From an uncultured Pseudoxanthomonas sp. (GTDB lineage Bacteria > Pseudomonadota > Gammaproteobacteria > Xanthomonadales > Xanthomonadaceae): DNA of 34,059 bases. The notes beneath the pieces are model-generated. The model was not told the DNA's origin. It did no database searches and saw only the letters and a program-made list of their open reading frames with translations. The DNA lies in assembly GCA_937975725.1 (NCBI GenBank), contig CALJUL010000015.1, forward strand, positions 1 to 34,059, read 5' to 3'. Positions within the stretch are counted from its first letter, which is position 1. Every line of letters begins with the position of its first letter. Positions 15,135 to 24,369 of the stretch are shown here, in pieces. The translations under genes were made by a program, and so were the position numbers.

Positions 15135-15280
15135 GGTCCGGCGGGTCGAACCCCGCAGGAACGGCGCACAGGGCATGTGCGGTTTTCGTATGGGAGAGGA
15201 TGCTCCTTGCGAACTTCCCGCCGGGCCTGCGCATCCGTCGCTCTGCGGCGGGCGGGCCGCCGGGGTGTGCTTTCTTTGGT

Positions 15281-15307
15281 TGCTTTCTTTGCACAAGCAA
15301 AGAAGCA
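15281..15307. repeat. CTTTGC-ACAA-GCAAAG intergenic hairpin
   Basis: TGCTTTCTTTGC pairs with GCAAAGAAGCA around ACAA, with one bulged T. A preceding GTGTGCTTTCTTTGGT is part of the same element. This motif resembles a widespread proteobacterial intergenic repeat of the TTTGGTTACTTTCTTTG type. Confidence 0.6.
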
Positions 15308-15504
15308 CCTCCCAACAGCCGAATGGCTGGTCAAGTAACGCCCCGCGGCGAGCGCACCCAAACGACGCGCCAGCACGCAACCCGAAAATCCGACCAGTTC
15401 CCGCACAACCAGCAGCGCCCCGTCGAAACAGCCTATCTCCATCCGTCGCACCACAGCCACCCGCAGCGCGCGGCGCCCCAGAACACCACCCAAGGAAAAC
15501 ACCC

Positions 15505-16197
<693 letters not shown>

Positions 16198-16210
16198 ACC
16201 GGAGGCGGAC

Positions 16211-17371
16211 ATGAAATATTTCTCGCTGATATGGTCGGCGCTGTTCCGCAGCAAGACGCGGACGCTGCTGACCCTTCTCTCGGTGGTCGCGGCCTTCCTG
16301 CTGTTCGGCCTGCTCGATTCGGTGCGCGTGGCGTTCAACTCTGGCGGCAGCGTGGCCGGTGCGGACCGGCTGGTCGTGGCCTCGCGTCTGTCGATCACGC
16401 AGATGCTGCCGTACAGCCTGCTGACCCGCATCGAATCCACGTCGGGCGTGAAGAAGACCACCTACGCCGCCTGGTTCGGCGGCATCTACAAGGACCCGAA
16501 GAACTTCTTCCCCAACTTCTCGGTCGGCCCCGGCTACCTGGACATGTATCCCGAGTACATCATCGATCCCGCCCAGGTGAAGGCGTGGGAGGCGGACCGC
16601 ACCGGCGCCATCGTCGGCGAGAATCTCGCCAAGCGCTTCGGCTGGAAGGTCGGCGACACCATCCCGTTGCAGGCGACGATCTTCCCGCAGAAGGACGGCA
16701 GCAACGCCTGGCCGCTGACGCTGCGCGGCACGTTCAAGCTGGCCGACAGCAAGCGCAAGGGCGAGGAGAACCAGTTGCTGTTCCACTGGAAGTACTTCGA
16801 CGAGGCCAACCAGTACGTCAACGGCCAGATCGGCTGGTACATGGTCAAGCTGGACAACGTGGACCACGCCACCCGCGTGGCCCGGGCCATCGACGCCATC
16901 TCGGCCAATTCCGCGCACGAAACCAAGACGCAGACCGAGCAGGCGTTCAACCAGTCCTTCGCCAAGCAGTTCGCCGACATCGGCCTGATCGTCACCGCCA
17001 TCATGGGCGCGGTGTTCTTCACCCTGCTGCTGTTGACCGGCAACACCATGGCGCAGGCCGTGCGCGAGCGCATCCCCGAGCTGGCGGTGCTGAAGACGCT
17101 GGGCTTCACCAACGGCACCGTGCTGGTGCTGGTGCTGGTGGAGTCGGTGCTGCTGATCGTGCTGGGCGGCACGCTGGGCATGCTGATCGCCACCGCCATC
17201 ATTCCCGTACTGAGCGCGGGCACCGGCGGCATGCTCGCGCTGCCCACCATCCCCGCGCAGACCTGGGGCCTGGGCCTGGCCCTGATGGTCGGCATCGGCC
17301 TGGTCGTCGGCGCGCTGCCGGCGACACGCGCGATGCGCCTGAAAATCGTCGACGCCCTGGCCGGCCGCTGA
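16211..17371 (+). CDS. FtsX/MacB-type ABC permease, first subunit
   Basis: The 386 residues follow the FtsX plan: a first membrane helix (about 17-36), a large periplasmic MacB_PCD-like domain (about 40-270), then three membrane helices (about 275-300, 320-350 and 355-378). The conserved permease segment is QAVRERIPELAVLKTLGF, which contacts the ATPase. GGAGG lies just before the ATG at 16211. It is followed 13 bp later by a second, related permease, so the transporter probably has a heterodimeric membrane part. Confidence 0.9.
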   Translation: MKYFSLIWSALFRSKTRTLLTLLSVVAAFLLFGLLDSVRVAFNSGGSVAGADRLVVASRLSITQMLPYSLLTRIESTSGVKKTTYAAWFGGIYKDPKNFFPNFSVGPGYLDMYPEYIIDPAQVKAWEADRTGAIVGENLAKRFGWKVGDTIPLQATIFPQKDGSNAWPLTLRGTFKLADSKRKGEENQLLFHWKYFDEANQYVNGQIGWYMVKLDNVDHATRVARAIDAISANSAHETKTQTEQAFNQSFAKQFADIGLIVTAIMGAVFFTLLLLTGNTMAQAVRERIPELAVLKTLGFTNGTVLVLVLVESVLLIVLGGTLGMLIATAIIPVLSAGTGGMLALPTIPAQTWGLGLALMVGIGLVVGALPATRAMRLKIVDALAGR

Positions 17372-17384
17372 GAGGAGACACGAC

Positions 17385-18695
17385 ATGAAGAAGCAATGGT
17401 TGGGCAACCTGGTCTCGGTGGTGCTGCTGGCCGTCGGCCTGGTGGCATGGATCCTGTCGCCGTGGTTCGTAGTGGCCGGGATCGCAGCGCTGCTGGCGCT
17501 GTGGCTGTTCCTCGCCCGCAGCGGGCGGCTGTCGCTGGAGGCCGCGAAGATCGGCATCGCCAGCCTGCCGCAGCGCTGGGGCGCGTCCTCGGTGATCGTG
17601 GTCGGCATCGCCGGCGTGGTCGGCGTGCTGGTGGCGATGCTGGCGATGGGCGAGGGCTTCTCCGCGACGCTGAAGCAGACCGGCGACGATGAGACCGCCA
17701 TCGTGCTGCGCGGCGGTTCGCAGGCCGAGACCAATTCGGTCATCACCCGCGATCAGGTCCCGCTGATCTCCACGCTGGCGGGCATCGCCAAGGGCAAGGA
17801 CGGGCGCGCGCTGCTGTCGCCGGAACTGTCGCAGATCGTCAACCTGCCCACCGCCGGCAGCGGCGAGGACGCCAACGCGCAGTTCCGCGGCATCAGCGAA
17901 GCGGCGTGGGCGATCCGGCCGCACATCAAGCTGGTCGAGGGGCGCAAGTTCAACGTCGGCGTGCGCGAGATCGTGGTCGGCCAGGGCGCCAAGGGCCAGT
18001 ACCGCGGCCTGGGCGTGGGCAAGACGCTGCGCCTGGGCAACCAGGACTGGACGGTGGTCGGCGTGTTCGCGGCCGGCGATGCGCACGATTCGGAGCTGTG
18101 GACCGACATCGACACGCTGTCGTCCGCCTACGACCGCCGCGCCTACCAGTCGGTGACCGTGCGCACCGAAGGCAAGGACGGCTTCAAGCGCTTCGCGGAC
18201 GCGATGCAGAACGATCCTCGCCTGAAGCTGGACGTGCTGACCACGCGCGACTACTACACCAAGCAGTCCACCGGGCTGACCAAGCTGATCAAGATACTGG
18301 GCACGGTGATCGGCTCCATCATGGCGATAGGCGCGGTGTTCGGTGCGCTCAACACCATGTACGCCGCCGTCGCCGGCCGCGCGCGCGAGATCGCCACCAT
18401 GCGCGCGATCGGGTTCCGCGGCCTGCCGGTGGTGATGGCGGTGATGCTGGAAACCATGCTGCTGGCGCTGCTGGGCGGCGTGCTGGGCGGACTGCTCGCC
18501 TGGGCCGTGTTCAACGGCTACAGCGTGGCCACGCTGGGCGCCAACTTCAGCCAGGTGGTGTTCCAGTTCAAGGTCACCCCGGAACTGCTGTGGAGCGGCC
18601 TGAAATGGGCGCTGGGCATCGGCCTGGTGGGCGGCCTGTTCCCCGCCCTGCGGGCGGCCCGTTTGCCGATCACCCAGGCGCTGCGCGCCATCTGA
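17385..18695 (+). CDS. FtsX/MacB-type ABC permease, second subunit
   Basis: This is a 436-residue permease. Unlike its partner it starts with two extra membrane helices (about 7-40), then the usual FtsX helix, periplasmic domain (about 95-300) and three C-terminal helices, with the coupling segment GRAREIATMRAIGFRGLPV. It ends with the family-typical PALRAARLPITQALRAI. AGAGGAG precedes the ATG. It is the last gene of the exporter set; a 12-bp-stem hairpin lies 32 bp downstream. It looks intact. Confidence 0.9.
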   Translation: MKKQWLGNLVSVVLLAVGLVAWILSPWFVVAGIAALLALWLFLARSGRLSLEAAKIGIASLPQRWGASSVIVVGIAGVVGVLVAMLAMGEGFSATLKQTGDDETAIVLRGGSQAETNSVITRDQVPLISTLAGIAKGKDGRALLSPELSQIVNLPTAGSGEDANAQFRGISEAAWAIRPHIKLVEGRKFNVGVREIVVGQGAKGQYRGLGVGKTLRLGNQDWTVVGVFAAGDAHDSELWTDIDTLSSAYDRRAYQSVTVRTEGKDGFKRFADAMQNDPRLKLDVLTTRDYYTKQSTGLTKLIKILGTVIGSIMAIGAVFGALNTMYAAVAGRAREIATMRAIGFRGLPVVMAVMLETMLLALLGGVLGGLLAWAVFNGYSVATLGANFSQVVFQFKVTPELLWSGLKWALGIGLVGGLFPALRAARLPITQALRAI

Positions 18696-18726
18696 GCCGG
18701 CGCTCCGTATGGAGCGGATTTCCGAA

Positions 18727-18760
18727 GCCATGCCCGCACGGATACCGTTGCGGGCATGGC
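18727..18760. terminator. Perfect 12-bp-stem hairpin after the exporter genes
   Basis: GCCATGCCCGCA (18727-18738) pairs perfectly with TGCGGGCATGGC (18749-18760) around a 10-base loop. No U-tract follows, so it may be a transcript-stabilising 3' structure rather than a true intrinsic terminator. Confidence 0.5.
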
Positions 18761-18915
18761 TCCTGATGCGGTCCATCACACTGCGCATGCGATGCGCGCC
18801 TCGCGGCACGCGCCCCGCTCTCCGAAACTCACCCCCTATTTCATTCCGCCCGCTGATTCAAGGTAATTGACGCATTGTCGATATAGTGCAGGGTACCCCT
18901 TTCACGGGTTTTCCC

Positions 18916-20742
18916 ATGCAGGAAACCGTACGTCCCGCGCTCAGATCGGCTCCGTCCCCCGCCTCCGGGCTGGAAGCGCTGGACCTGCCCACCCTGAAGA
19001 CCATGCTGGATGCGTCCGTGGACAGCATCCTGGTCATCGACGAACACGGGATCATCCAGGCGTTCAACCGCGCCGTGCTGCAGGACTTCGGCTACGAGGG
19101 CGAGGAACTGATCGGCCGCAACGTCGCCATGCTGATGCCGCAGCCGCATTTCAGCCGGCACGATGGCTATCTGGAAAACTACGTGAGGACCGGGGAGCGC
19201 AAGATCATCGGCATCGGTCGCGAGGTCACCGGCCGGCGCAAGAACGGTTCCCTCTTCCCGCTGCACCTGAGCGTCGGCGAATTCCATTCGCAGGGCCGCC
19301 GCTTCTTCTTCGGCATCTGCCACGACATCACCGAGCGGCGCGAGCTCAACGACCGCATCATGCGCATGGCCACCTACGATGCGCTGACCGGGTGCCTGAA
19401 CCGCCACCAGTTGGTGGCGCGGATCAACCAGGCGGTGCAGACGCAGCAGCACTTCGCGGTGCTGTTCATGGACCTGGACGAATTCAAGTCGATCAACGAC
19501 AACTACGGCCACCGGATCGGCGACCGCCTGCTGGAGATGGTCGCGGCGCGGCTGCGCGGGGCGCTGCGGAAGGACGACCTGCTGGGGCGCGTGGGCGGCG
19601 ACGAATTCGTCGCCTGTCTCGCGCACGTGGCCGACACCGGCACGGCCATGGACACCGCGCAGCGGATGATCGAGCAACTGGAGGAACCGTTGCAGATCGA
19701 GGACGTGACGGTCTCCGCGCGCGCCAGCATCGGCATCAGCCTGTTCCCCGAGCACGGCGGCAACGCGGACGAGCTGATCAACCAGGCCGACCTGGCCATG
19801 TACCACGTCAAGCTGGCGCTGCGCGAAAGCGACCAGTCGCAGCCGGCCAGCATCGAGCACGAGGCCGCCACGTCGCTGAGCCACGTCCACGTGTTCGACC
19901 GGGAGCTGCGCGAGCGTTCGCTGCGCCAGCACAGCCTGCTGACGCGGCTGCGCCGCGCGATCGCCGAGGACGCGCTGGAACTGCACTACCAGTTGCAGTT
20001 CGACATCCGCGACCTGCACCCCTGCGGGCTGGAAGCGCTGCTGCGCTGGCGCGACGGCGAGCGCGGGCTGGTGATGCCGCAGGAATTCCTGCCGCTGGCG
20101 CGGCGCCACGGGCTGATGCCGGGTCTGAGCCTATGGGTGCTGCGCCAGGCGTGCCACGACAACATGCGCCTGGTGCGCGATGGTCTGCTCGACGTGCCGA
20201 TGGCGATCAACGTCAGCGCGCAGTCGATCAACGACCGCAGCTTCGTGCCGATGGTGCAGAAGACGCTGCGAGACTTCGGGCTGGCGCCGGAACAACTGGA
20301 ACTGGAGATCACCGAGGACATGGCGGTGGACTTCACCGCCCGCGCGCTGCGCAACGCCACCGCGCTGGTGGACATGGGCGTGCACCTGGTCATGGACGAC
20401 TACGGCGCCGGCTTCTCCTCGCTCAAGCACCTCAAGAAATTGCGTTTCAGCAAGCTCAAGCTGGACCGCTCCTTCATCGCGGCGCTGCCAGACTCGCTGG
20501 AGGACCAGAGCATCGTGCGCACCACCCTGACCATGGCGCACGAGATGATGATCCCGCTGGTGGCCGAGGGCGTGGAGACCGAGGAGCAACTGGCCTACCT
20601 GCGCGAGCACGGCTGCGAGATGGGCCAGGGCTACTGGTATGCGCGCCCGATGCCGCTGGAACGCCTGATCGACCGGCTGCGCGCGCCGGAACCGCCGATG
20701 CCATGCCCGCCGCGGCAGGACGCTTCCGCCTCGCTACCCTGA
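18916..20742 (+). CDS. FixL-like (haem?) PAS-GGDEF-EAL cyclic-di-GMP enzyme
   Basis: This 608-residue protein has a PAS domain (about 25-140), a GGDEF domain (150-310) and an EAL domain (345-595). The PAS is very close to the oxygen sensor FixL: RHDGYL with H82 at the haem-ligand position, and KIIGIGREVTG with R102 exactly 20 residues later, as H200/R220 in Bradyrhizobium FixL; distal L and V follow in LHLSVGE. GGDEF (227-231) and the inhibitory RxxD site (R218-D221) are intact. EAL (373-375), INVSAQ, LEITED, MDDYGAGFSSL, VAEGVE and QGYW keep the phosphodiesterase residues. It resembles AxPDEA1 and DosP. ATG 18916 is chosen; GTG 18886 in frame is possible, and neither has a good ribosome site. 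Oxygen sensing is inferred. Confidence 0.92.
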   Translation: MQETVRPALRSAPSPASGLEALDLPTLKTMLDASVDSILVIDEHGIIQAFNRAVLQDFGYEGEELIGRNVAMLMPQPHFSRHDGYLENYVRTGERKIIGIGREVTGRRKNGSLFPLHLSVGEFHSQGRRFFFGICHDITERRELNDRIMRMATYDALTGCLNRHQLVARINQAVQTQQHFAVLFMDLDEFKSINDNYGHRIGDRLLEMVAARLRGALRKDDLLGRVGGDEFVACLAHVADTGTAMDTAQRMIEQLEEPLQIEDVTVSARASIGISLFPEHGGNADELINQADLAMYHVKLALRESDQSQPASIEHEAATSLSHVHVFDRELRERSLRQHSLLTRLRRAIAEDALELHYQLQFDIRDLHPCGLEALLRWRDGERGLVMPQEFLPLARRHGLMPGLSLWVLRQACHDNMRLVRDGLLDVPMAINVSAQSINDRSFVPMVQKTLRDFGLAPEQLELEITEDMAVDFTARALRNATALVDMGVHLVMDDYGAGFSSLKHLKKLRFSKLKLDRSFIAALPDSLEDQSIVRTTLTMAHEMMIPLVAEGVETEEQLAYLREHGCEMGQGYWYARPMPLERLIDRLRAPEPPMPCPPRQDASASLP

Positions 20743-20773
20743 GCGGTGCTGCGCCTCGCAGTGAAACAGGAAA

Positions 20774-20791
20774 CCGGCCGTGCATGGCCGG
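20774..20791. terminator. Hairpin between convergent genes
   Basis: CCGGCC and GGCCGG pair around GTGCAT in the 60-bp space between the c-di-GMP enzyme gene and rarD. The stem is short and there is no T-tract, so it is only a candidate bidirectional end structure. Confidence 0.35.
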
Positions 20792-20802
20792 CAGCGGAGC
20801 CC

Positions 20803-21714
20803 TCAGCGGCCCACCATGCCGACTTCGCGCCGGCGCGCGCGCCACAGGCCATCGCTGGCGAAGATCGCCAGGCCCGCCCAGATCGCGGCGAAGCCGAACG
20901 CGCGCTCGATGCCGAAGGGTTCCTTGAACACCAGCACGCCGATCAGCAACTGCATGCTCGGCGCGATGTACTGCAGCAGCCCCACCACCGACAGCGGGAT
21001 GCGCCGCACGCCGTAGGCGAAGCCGATCAGCGGCACCGCGCTCACCACGCCGCCCAGCACCAGCAGCAGGTCGTCCTTCCAGCCGTAGCCGCCGAGGAAA
21101 CCGCCGCCGTGCCCCATTTCGCCCCAGACCACGTAGGCCAGCCCGGGCAGGAACAGGTACAGGCTTTCCACGCCCAGTCCCGCCACCGCATCCACCGCCA
21201 CCAGCTTGCGCACCAGGCCGTACAGGCCGAACGAGAACGCCAGTCCCAGCGCGATCCACGGCGGCGAGCCGGCCTGCAGGGTCAGCCAGGCCACGCCGGC
21301 CAGGGCAAACGCCACCGCGATCCACTGCGCCGGCGACAGGCGCTCGCGCAGCACCAGCACGCCCAGCACCACGTTGATCAGCGGATTGATGAAATAGCCC
21401 AGGCTGGTCTCGACCACGTGGCCGGCGTTCACCGCCCAGATGTACAGGCCCCAGTTGAAGGCGATCAGCAGGCTGCTGACGCCCAGCAGCGGCACGGCGC
21501 GCGGTTGCGCGCGCACCTGCCGCCACCACGCCAGGCCGTTCTTCAGCAGCAGCCAGCCGGCCACCAGCACCGCGCTCCACACGATGCGGTGGGCGATGAT
21601 CTGCATCGAGGGCACCGCCTTGAGCAGGTGCCAGTACAGCGGCACGATGCCCCAGATCAGGAAGGTGCCGGCAGTGATCGCCAGCCCCTTGCGGTCGATG
21701 CCGTGCGGGCTCAC
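20803..21714 (-). CDS. rarD: RarD-like EamA-family permease
   Basis: The 303-residue membrane protein of the drug/metabolite transporter superfamily closely matches RarD. The N-terminus reads KGLAITAGTFLIWGIVPLYWHLL, followed by ten predicted membrane helices including FNWGLYIWAVNAGHVVETSLGYFINPLINVLLG-like segments. E. coli RarD is named for chloramphenicol sensitivity; its substrate is not known. Translation most likely starts at GTG 21714, which overlaps the upstream gene's stop (GTGA); no ATG lies at a suitable place. It forms a coupled pair with the YedA-like exporter and ends 60 bp from the convergent c-di-GMP gene. Confidence 0.9.
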   Translation of the reverse strand: MSPHGIDRKGLAITAGTFLIWGIVPLYWHLLKAVPSMQIIAHRIVWSAVLVAGWLLLKNGLAWWRQVRAQPRAVPLLGVSSLLIAFNWGLYIWAVNAGHVVETSLGYFINPLINVVLGVLVLRERLSPAQWIAVAFALAGVAWLTLQAGSPPWIALGLAFSFGLYGLVRKLVAVDAVAGLGVESLYLFLPGLAYVVWGEMGHGGGFLGGYGWKDDLLLVLGGVVSAVPLIGFAYGVRRIPLSVVGLLQYIAPSMQLLIGVLVFKEPFGIERAFGFAAIWAGLAIFASDGLWRARRREVGMVGR

Positions 21715-22622
21715 TTCGGCGTCCTCGCGCGTGCCAGGGTGATCGCCACCACGCCGGCCAGGATCACCGCCATCGCGCCTAAGTCGTGCAGGGTGAAGGT
21801 CTCGTCGGCGATGAAGGCGCCCAGCGCCACCGCGATGACCGGATTCACGTAGGCGTAGCTGCCCACCAGCACCGGGCGCGCATGGTGCAGCAGCCACACG
21901 TAGGCGGTGAAAGCGACGATGGAACCGAACACCGCCAGATACGCGACCGCCGCCGCGCCCTGCAGCGTCCAGTCCGCGGTGTCGAAGCGCTCGCCGTGCA
22001 GCAGGCCGGCCACCACCAGCATCACGCCCGCCACCAGCATCTGCCCGGCCGCGGTCATGAACGGCGCCGGCAGGTCGCGTCCGCGCGACCACACCGAGCC
22101 GAAGGCCCAGGCGATCGGCGCGATCAGCAGCAGCACCAGCCCTACCGGCGAACCGGTCAGCGAGCTGCCGGCGTTGAGCCAGACCACGCCGGCGAAGCCG
22201 ATCACGATGCCCAGCCATTCGCCGCGCGTCGGGTGCTGCCCGCGCATCGCGCCGAACAGCCCCATCCACAGCGGCATCGACGCCACCGCCACCGCCGCCA
22301 GCCCGGACGACACCGACTGTTCGGCCAGCACCACCATGCCGTTGCCCACCAGCAGCAGCAACGCGCCCATCACCAGCAGGTTCTTCCACTGCGCCGGTGT
22401 GGGCGCGGCCACGCCGCGCCAGCGCAGGAACGCGTACATCGCCACTCCGGCCACCACGAAGCGGCTGCCCGACACCATCAGCAGCGGCGGGAACCCGCCT
22501 TCCAGGGCGAAGCGGATGCCGAGATAGGTCGAACCCCAGACCACGTAGACTATGGCCAGTGCGACGACGACGGCGATGCCGCCGCGCGCGGGAACGGCGG
22601 CAGTCGATGCGGAGGTATTCAT
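21711..22622 (-). CDS. YedA-like EamA-family drug/metabolite exporter
   Basis: The 303 residues contain ten membrane helices in two EamA repeats. The first repeat starts VVWGSTYLGIRFALEGGFPP, typical of the YedA/RhaT-like branch; the second carries AYVNPVIAVALGAFIADETFT. It probably exports an amino acid or other metabolite; the substrate is unknown. The ATG at 22622 fits the usual N-terminus, although no Shine-Dalgarno is seen. Its stop overlaps the rarD start by four bases, so the two transporters, of different subfamilies, are made from one message. Confidence 0.9.
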   Translation of the reverse strand: MNTSASTAAVPARGGIAVVVALAIVYVVWGSTYLGIRFALEGGFPPLLMVSGSRFVVAGVAMYAFLRWRGVAAPTPAQWKNLLVMGALLLLVGNGMVVLAEQSVSSGLAAVAVASMPLWMGLFGAMRGQHPTRGEWLGIVIGFAGVVWLNAGSSLTGSPVGLVLLLIAPIAWAFGSVWSRGRDLPAPFMTAAGQMLVAGVMLVVAGLLHGERFDTADWTLQGAAAVAYLAVFGSIVAFTAYVWLLHHARPVLVGSYAYVNPVIAVALGAFIADETFTLHDLGAMAVILAGVVAITLARARTPK

Positions 22623-22715
22623 GGGAGCGGGGAGATGCGGGGTGGCGACATTCTAGGCCAGCCATCGGGACAACGGCGCGGCGGGAACGCCCGGAATCGC
22701 TTGAAAGCTTTCGGG

Positions 22716-22742
22716 CCCGGCTTGAATCCCGTTCAAGCCGGG
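22716..22742. repeat. Perfect 11-bp-stem hairpin
   Basis: CCCGGCTTGAA pairs with TTCAAGCCGGG around TCCCG. It lies about 95 bp upstream of the YedA-like start and seven bases from a second hairpin. No T-tract follows on either strand. Confidence 0.6.
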
Positions 22743-22749
22743 CTTGGAC

Positions 22750-22785
22750 TTGCGGCCTTGGGGCCGCGAAGGCACAAGGCCGCAA
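22750..22785. repeat. Second perfect 11-bp-stem hairpin
   Basis: TTGCGGCCTTG (22750-22760) pairs with CAAGGCCGCAA (22775-22785) around a 14-base loop. With the hairpin at 22716 it forms a BIME-like pair, unrelated in sequence to the GTAGGAGCG REP. Confidence 0.6.
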
Positions 22786-23161
22786 GGCTCCGAAGCATGG
22801 CGACAGGGAGGAACGGGGAACGGAAACGGGGAATGCGTGATGCGGGGATGAGGTGACACGGTGATGCGGCAGCGCGACGGCACGTGAAGGCCCGTTGCCT
22901 CATCAAATACGCAGTCCGTCATGCCCGCGCGCGCCGGTACGCATCCGTTGCGAACGCACCGGACACCCCGCACCGTCGTCCCCGCGAAGGCAAGGAGCCG
23001 GCGCCTTCGGCTTCCGATTGCAAAGCTCGCGGCATGCAGAACGGGGCACCGCGGCCTGCCGTCAGCAGAAAATCCTGCGCATCGACTTGCCCACGCTCAT
23101 CGAAAGCCTTTTCAGCAACAGCGATCCCGCATGCGAACGCAGCCGGCCCTCCCCCGCCAGC

Positions 23162-23980
23162 TCAAGCCTGCTCGCGCGCCAGCAGGTGTTGCTTGCGCGG
23201 CAGTCCCCAGCGATAGCCGCCCAGCGAGCCGTCGCCGCGGATCACGCGATGGCAGGGCACCACCACGGCGATGCGGTTGTGCGCGCAGGCGCTGGCGACC
23301 GCGCGCGCGGCCCGCGGCGCGCCCAGCTTCTGCGCCAGCGCGGCGTAGCTGACGGTTTCGCCGGCCGGGATCGTCATCAGCACTTCCCACACGCGCCGCT
23401 GGAAGCCACTGCCTAGCAGGTCCACCGGCACGTCCGCCTCGCGGCCGGCCAGGCGTTCGGCCACCGCGCGCAGCCGCGGCGCCAGGTATTCGTCGCGGCC
23501 GGCGTCCACGCGCTCCAGCCGCGCCTGCGGGAATTCCTCACGCAGGCGCCGTTCCAGCGCGGCGGCGTCATCGCCCAGCTCCACCGCGCAGATGCCGCGC
23601 CCGGTGGCCGCCACCAGCGCCTGTCCCAGCGCGGTGTCGACGATGGACCAGCGGATCTCCACGCCGCGGCCGCCGGCGCGGTAGCGGGCGGGCGTCATGC
23701 CCAGCCGTGCGCTGCCCTGCTCGTACACGCGCGAAGGCGAGCCGTAGCCGGCGTCGTACAGCGCGGCGGTGACGTCGCTGCCGTTCCGCAGCGCGCGCTT
23801 GAGCGTGCCGAGCTTGCGCTGGGCCAGGTATTCGGCCGGGCTCAGCCCGTAGCGCGCGCGGAAGCGGCGTTGCAGGTACGCAGGGCTCAGGCCGACCGCG
23901 CGCGCCAGTTCGGCCAGCGGCAACGGATCGCGTTCCAGCAGCCGGCGGGCTTCGTCGAGTTTGTCGGGGGCATGGTCCAT
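23162..23980 (-). CDS. AraC-type regulator fused to O6-methylguanine-DNA methyltransferase (Ada without sensor domain)
   Basis: The 272-residue protein has an AraC helix-turn-helix pair (about 5-102: LAELARAVGLSPAYLQRRFRAR and YGLSPAEYLAQRK) followed by the Ada/Ogt repair domain (110-270). Acceptor C243 lies in VVPCHRVIRGDGSLGGYRWG, and the helix-turn-helix arginine-finger region reads YAALAQKLGAPRAARAVASACAHN. It should repair O6-methylguanine by irreversible self-methylation. The N-terminal methylphosphotriester-sensing domain of E. coli Ada, about 80-90 residues with four zinc-binding cysteines, is missing, so the usual activation switch is absent. The start at 23980 and downstream frame look intact. 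No alkA or alkB is nearby. Confidence 0.92.
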   Translation of the reverse strand: MDHAPDKLDEARRLLERDPLPLAELARAVGLSPAYLQRRFRARYGLSPAEYLAQRKLGTLKRALRNGSDVTAALYDAGYGSPSRVYEQGSARLGMTPARYRAGGRGVEIRWSIVDTALGQALVAATGRGICAVELGDDAAALERRLREEFPQARLERVDAGRDEYLAPRLRAVAERLAGREADVPVDLLGSGFQRRVWEVLMTIPAGETVSYAALAQKLGAPRAARAVASACAHNRIAVVVPCHRVIRGDGSLGGYRWGLPRKQHLLAREQA

Positions 23981-24306
23981 GGCGGCGAGGTTACGGGCAT
24001 CTGTCGGCGTCCGCTATCCGATTCCTGCGCTGCATGGGGAGCGCGCGCTTGCATTCAGGCCGCGGGTCGATACGAGCCGCTTCCGGCCCCGTGCCGGTGA
24101 TCGCGAATCCGGAAAATGCGCCGCCGGGCAAGCCGGGCCGCTGCTGTTCTGAATCGTTTGTGCGAAACCGACGGCATTGCGCGGCGAACCACCGTGGACT
24201 CACCTGCGACGAATCGCCGGCGATGGACGTTCCTGCATTACGCCCGAGCCATGCAGGAGCGGCGTGCTTTCCGCATCCTCATGCTTGCTCGTATGCCTTG
24301 AACCGG

Positions 24307-24338
24307 GCAATGCCTGTCGGGCAGCAGACAGGCATTGC
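24307..24338 (-). repeat. Perfect 12-bp-stem hairpin downstream of prc
   Basis: GCAATGCCTGTC (24307-24318) pairs with GACAGGCATTGC (24327-24338) around eight bases. There is no T-tract. It may mark the 3' end of the prc transcript or be a dispersed repeat. Confidence 0.5.
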
Positions 24339-24369
24339 GATGCTGCCTATCGTCTGGAAAAGCAGGCCC

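Larger units (their letters stand above)
14955..15504. other. 550-bp repeat-bearing gap inside the exporter gene set
   Basis: No gene is recognised. The stretch contains a T-rich imperfect (TGTTGC)n tract (15052-15112), a strong GC hairpin (15112-15134), the TTTGCACAAGCAAA hairpin (15281-15307), and GC-rich spacer. AAGGAA at 15492-15497 is the ribosome site of the ATPase gene. The gap may hold a separate promoter for the ATPase-permease genes; none is clearly visible. Confidence 0.6.
22623..23161. other. 539-bp intergenic region with two strong hairpins
   Basis: No gene is recognised between the YedA-like gene and the upstream methyltransferase gene. The stretch holds the hairpins at 22716-22742 and 22750-22785, the palindrome GAAAGCTTTC (22703-22712), a GGGAACGG low-complexity block (22808-22834) and unremarkable spacer from 22860 to 23161. 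Confidence 0.65.

Noticed and set aside
18867..18885. FNR/ANR-type site (TTGAC...GTCGA) before the haem-PAS gene
   Set aside because: The half-sites are separated by five bases and only partly symmetric, unlike TTGAT-N4-ATCAA. It is tempting given oxygen sensing but not supported.
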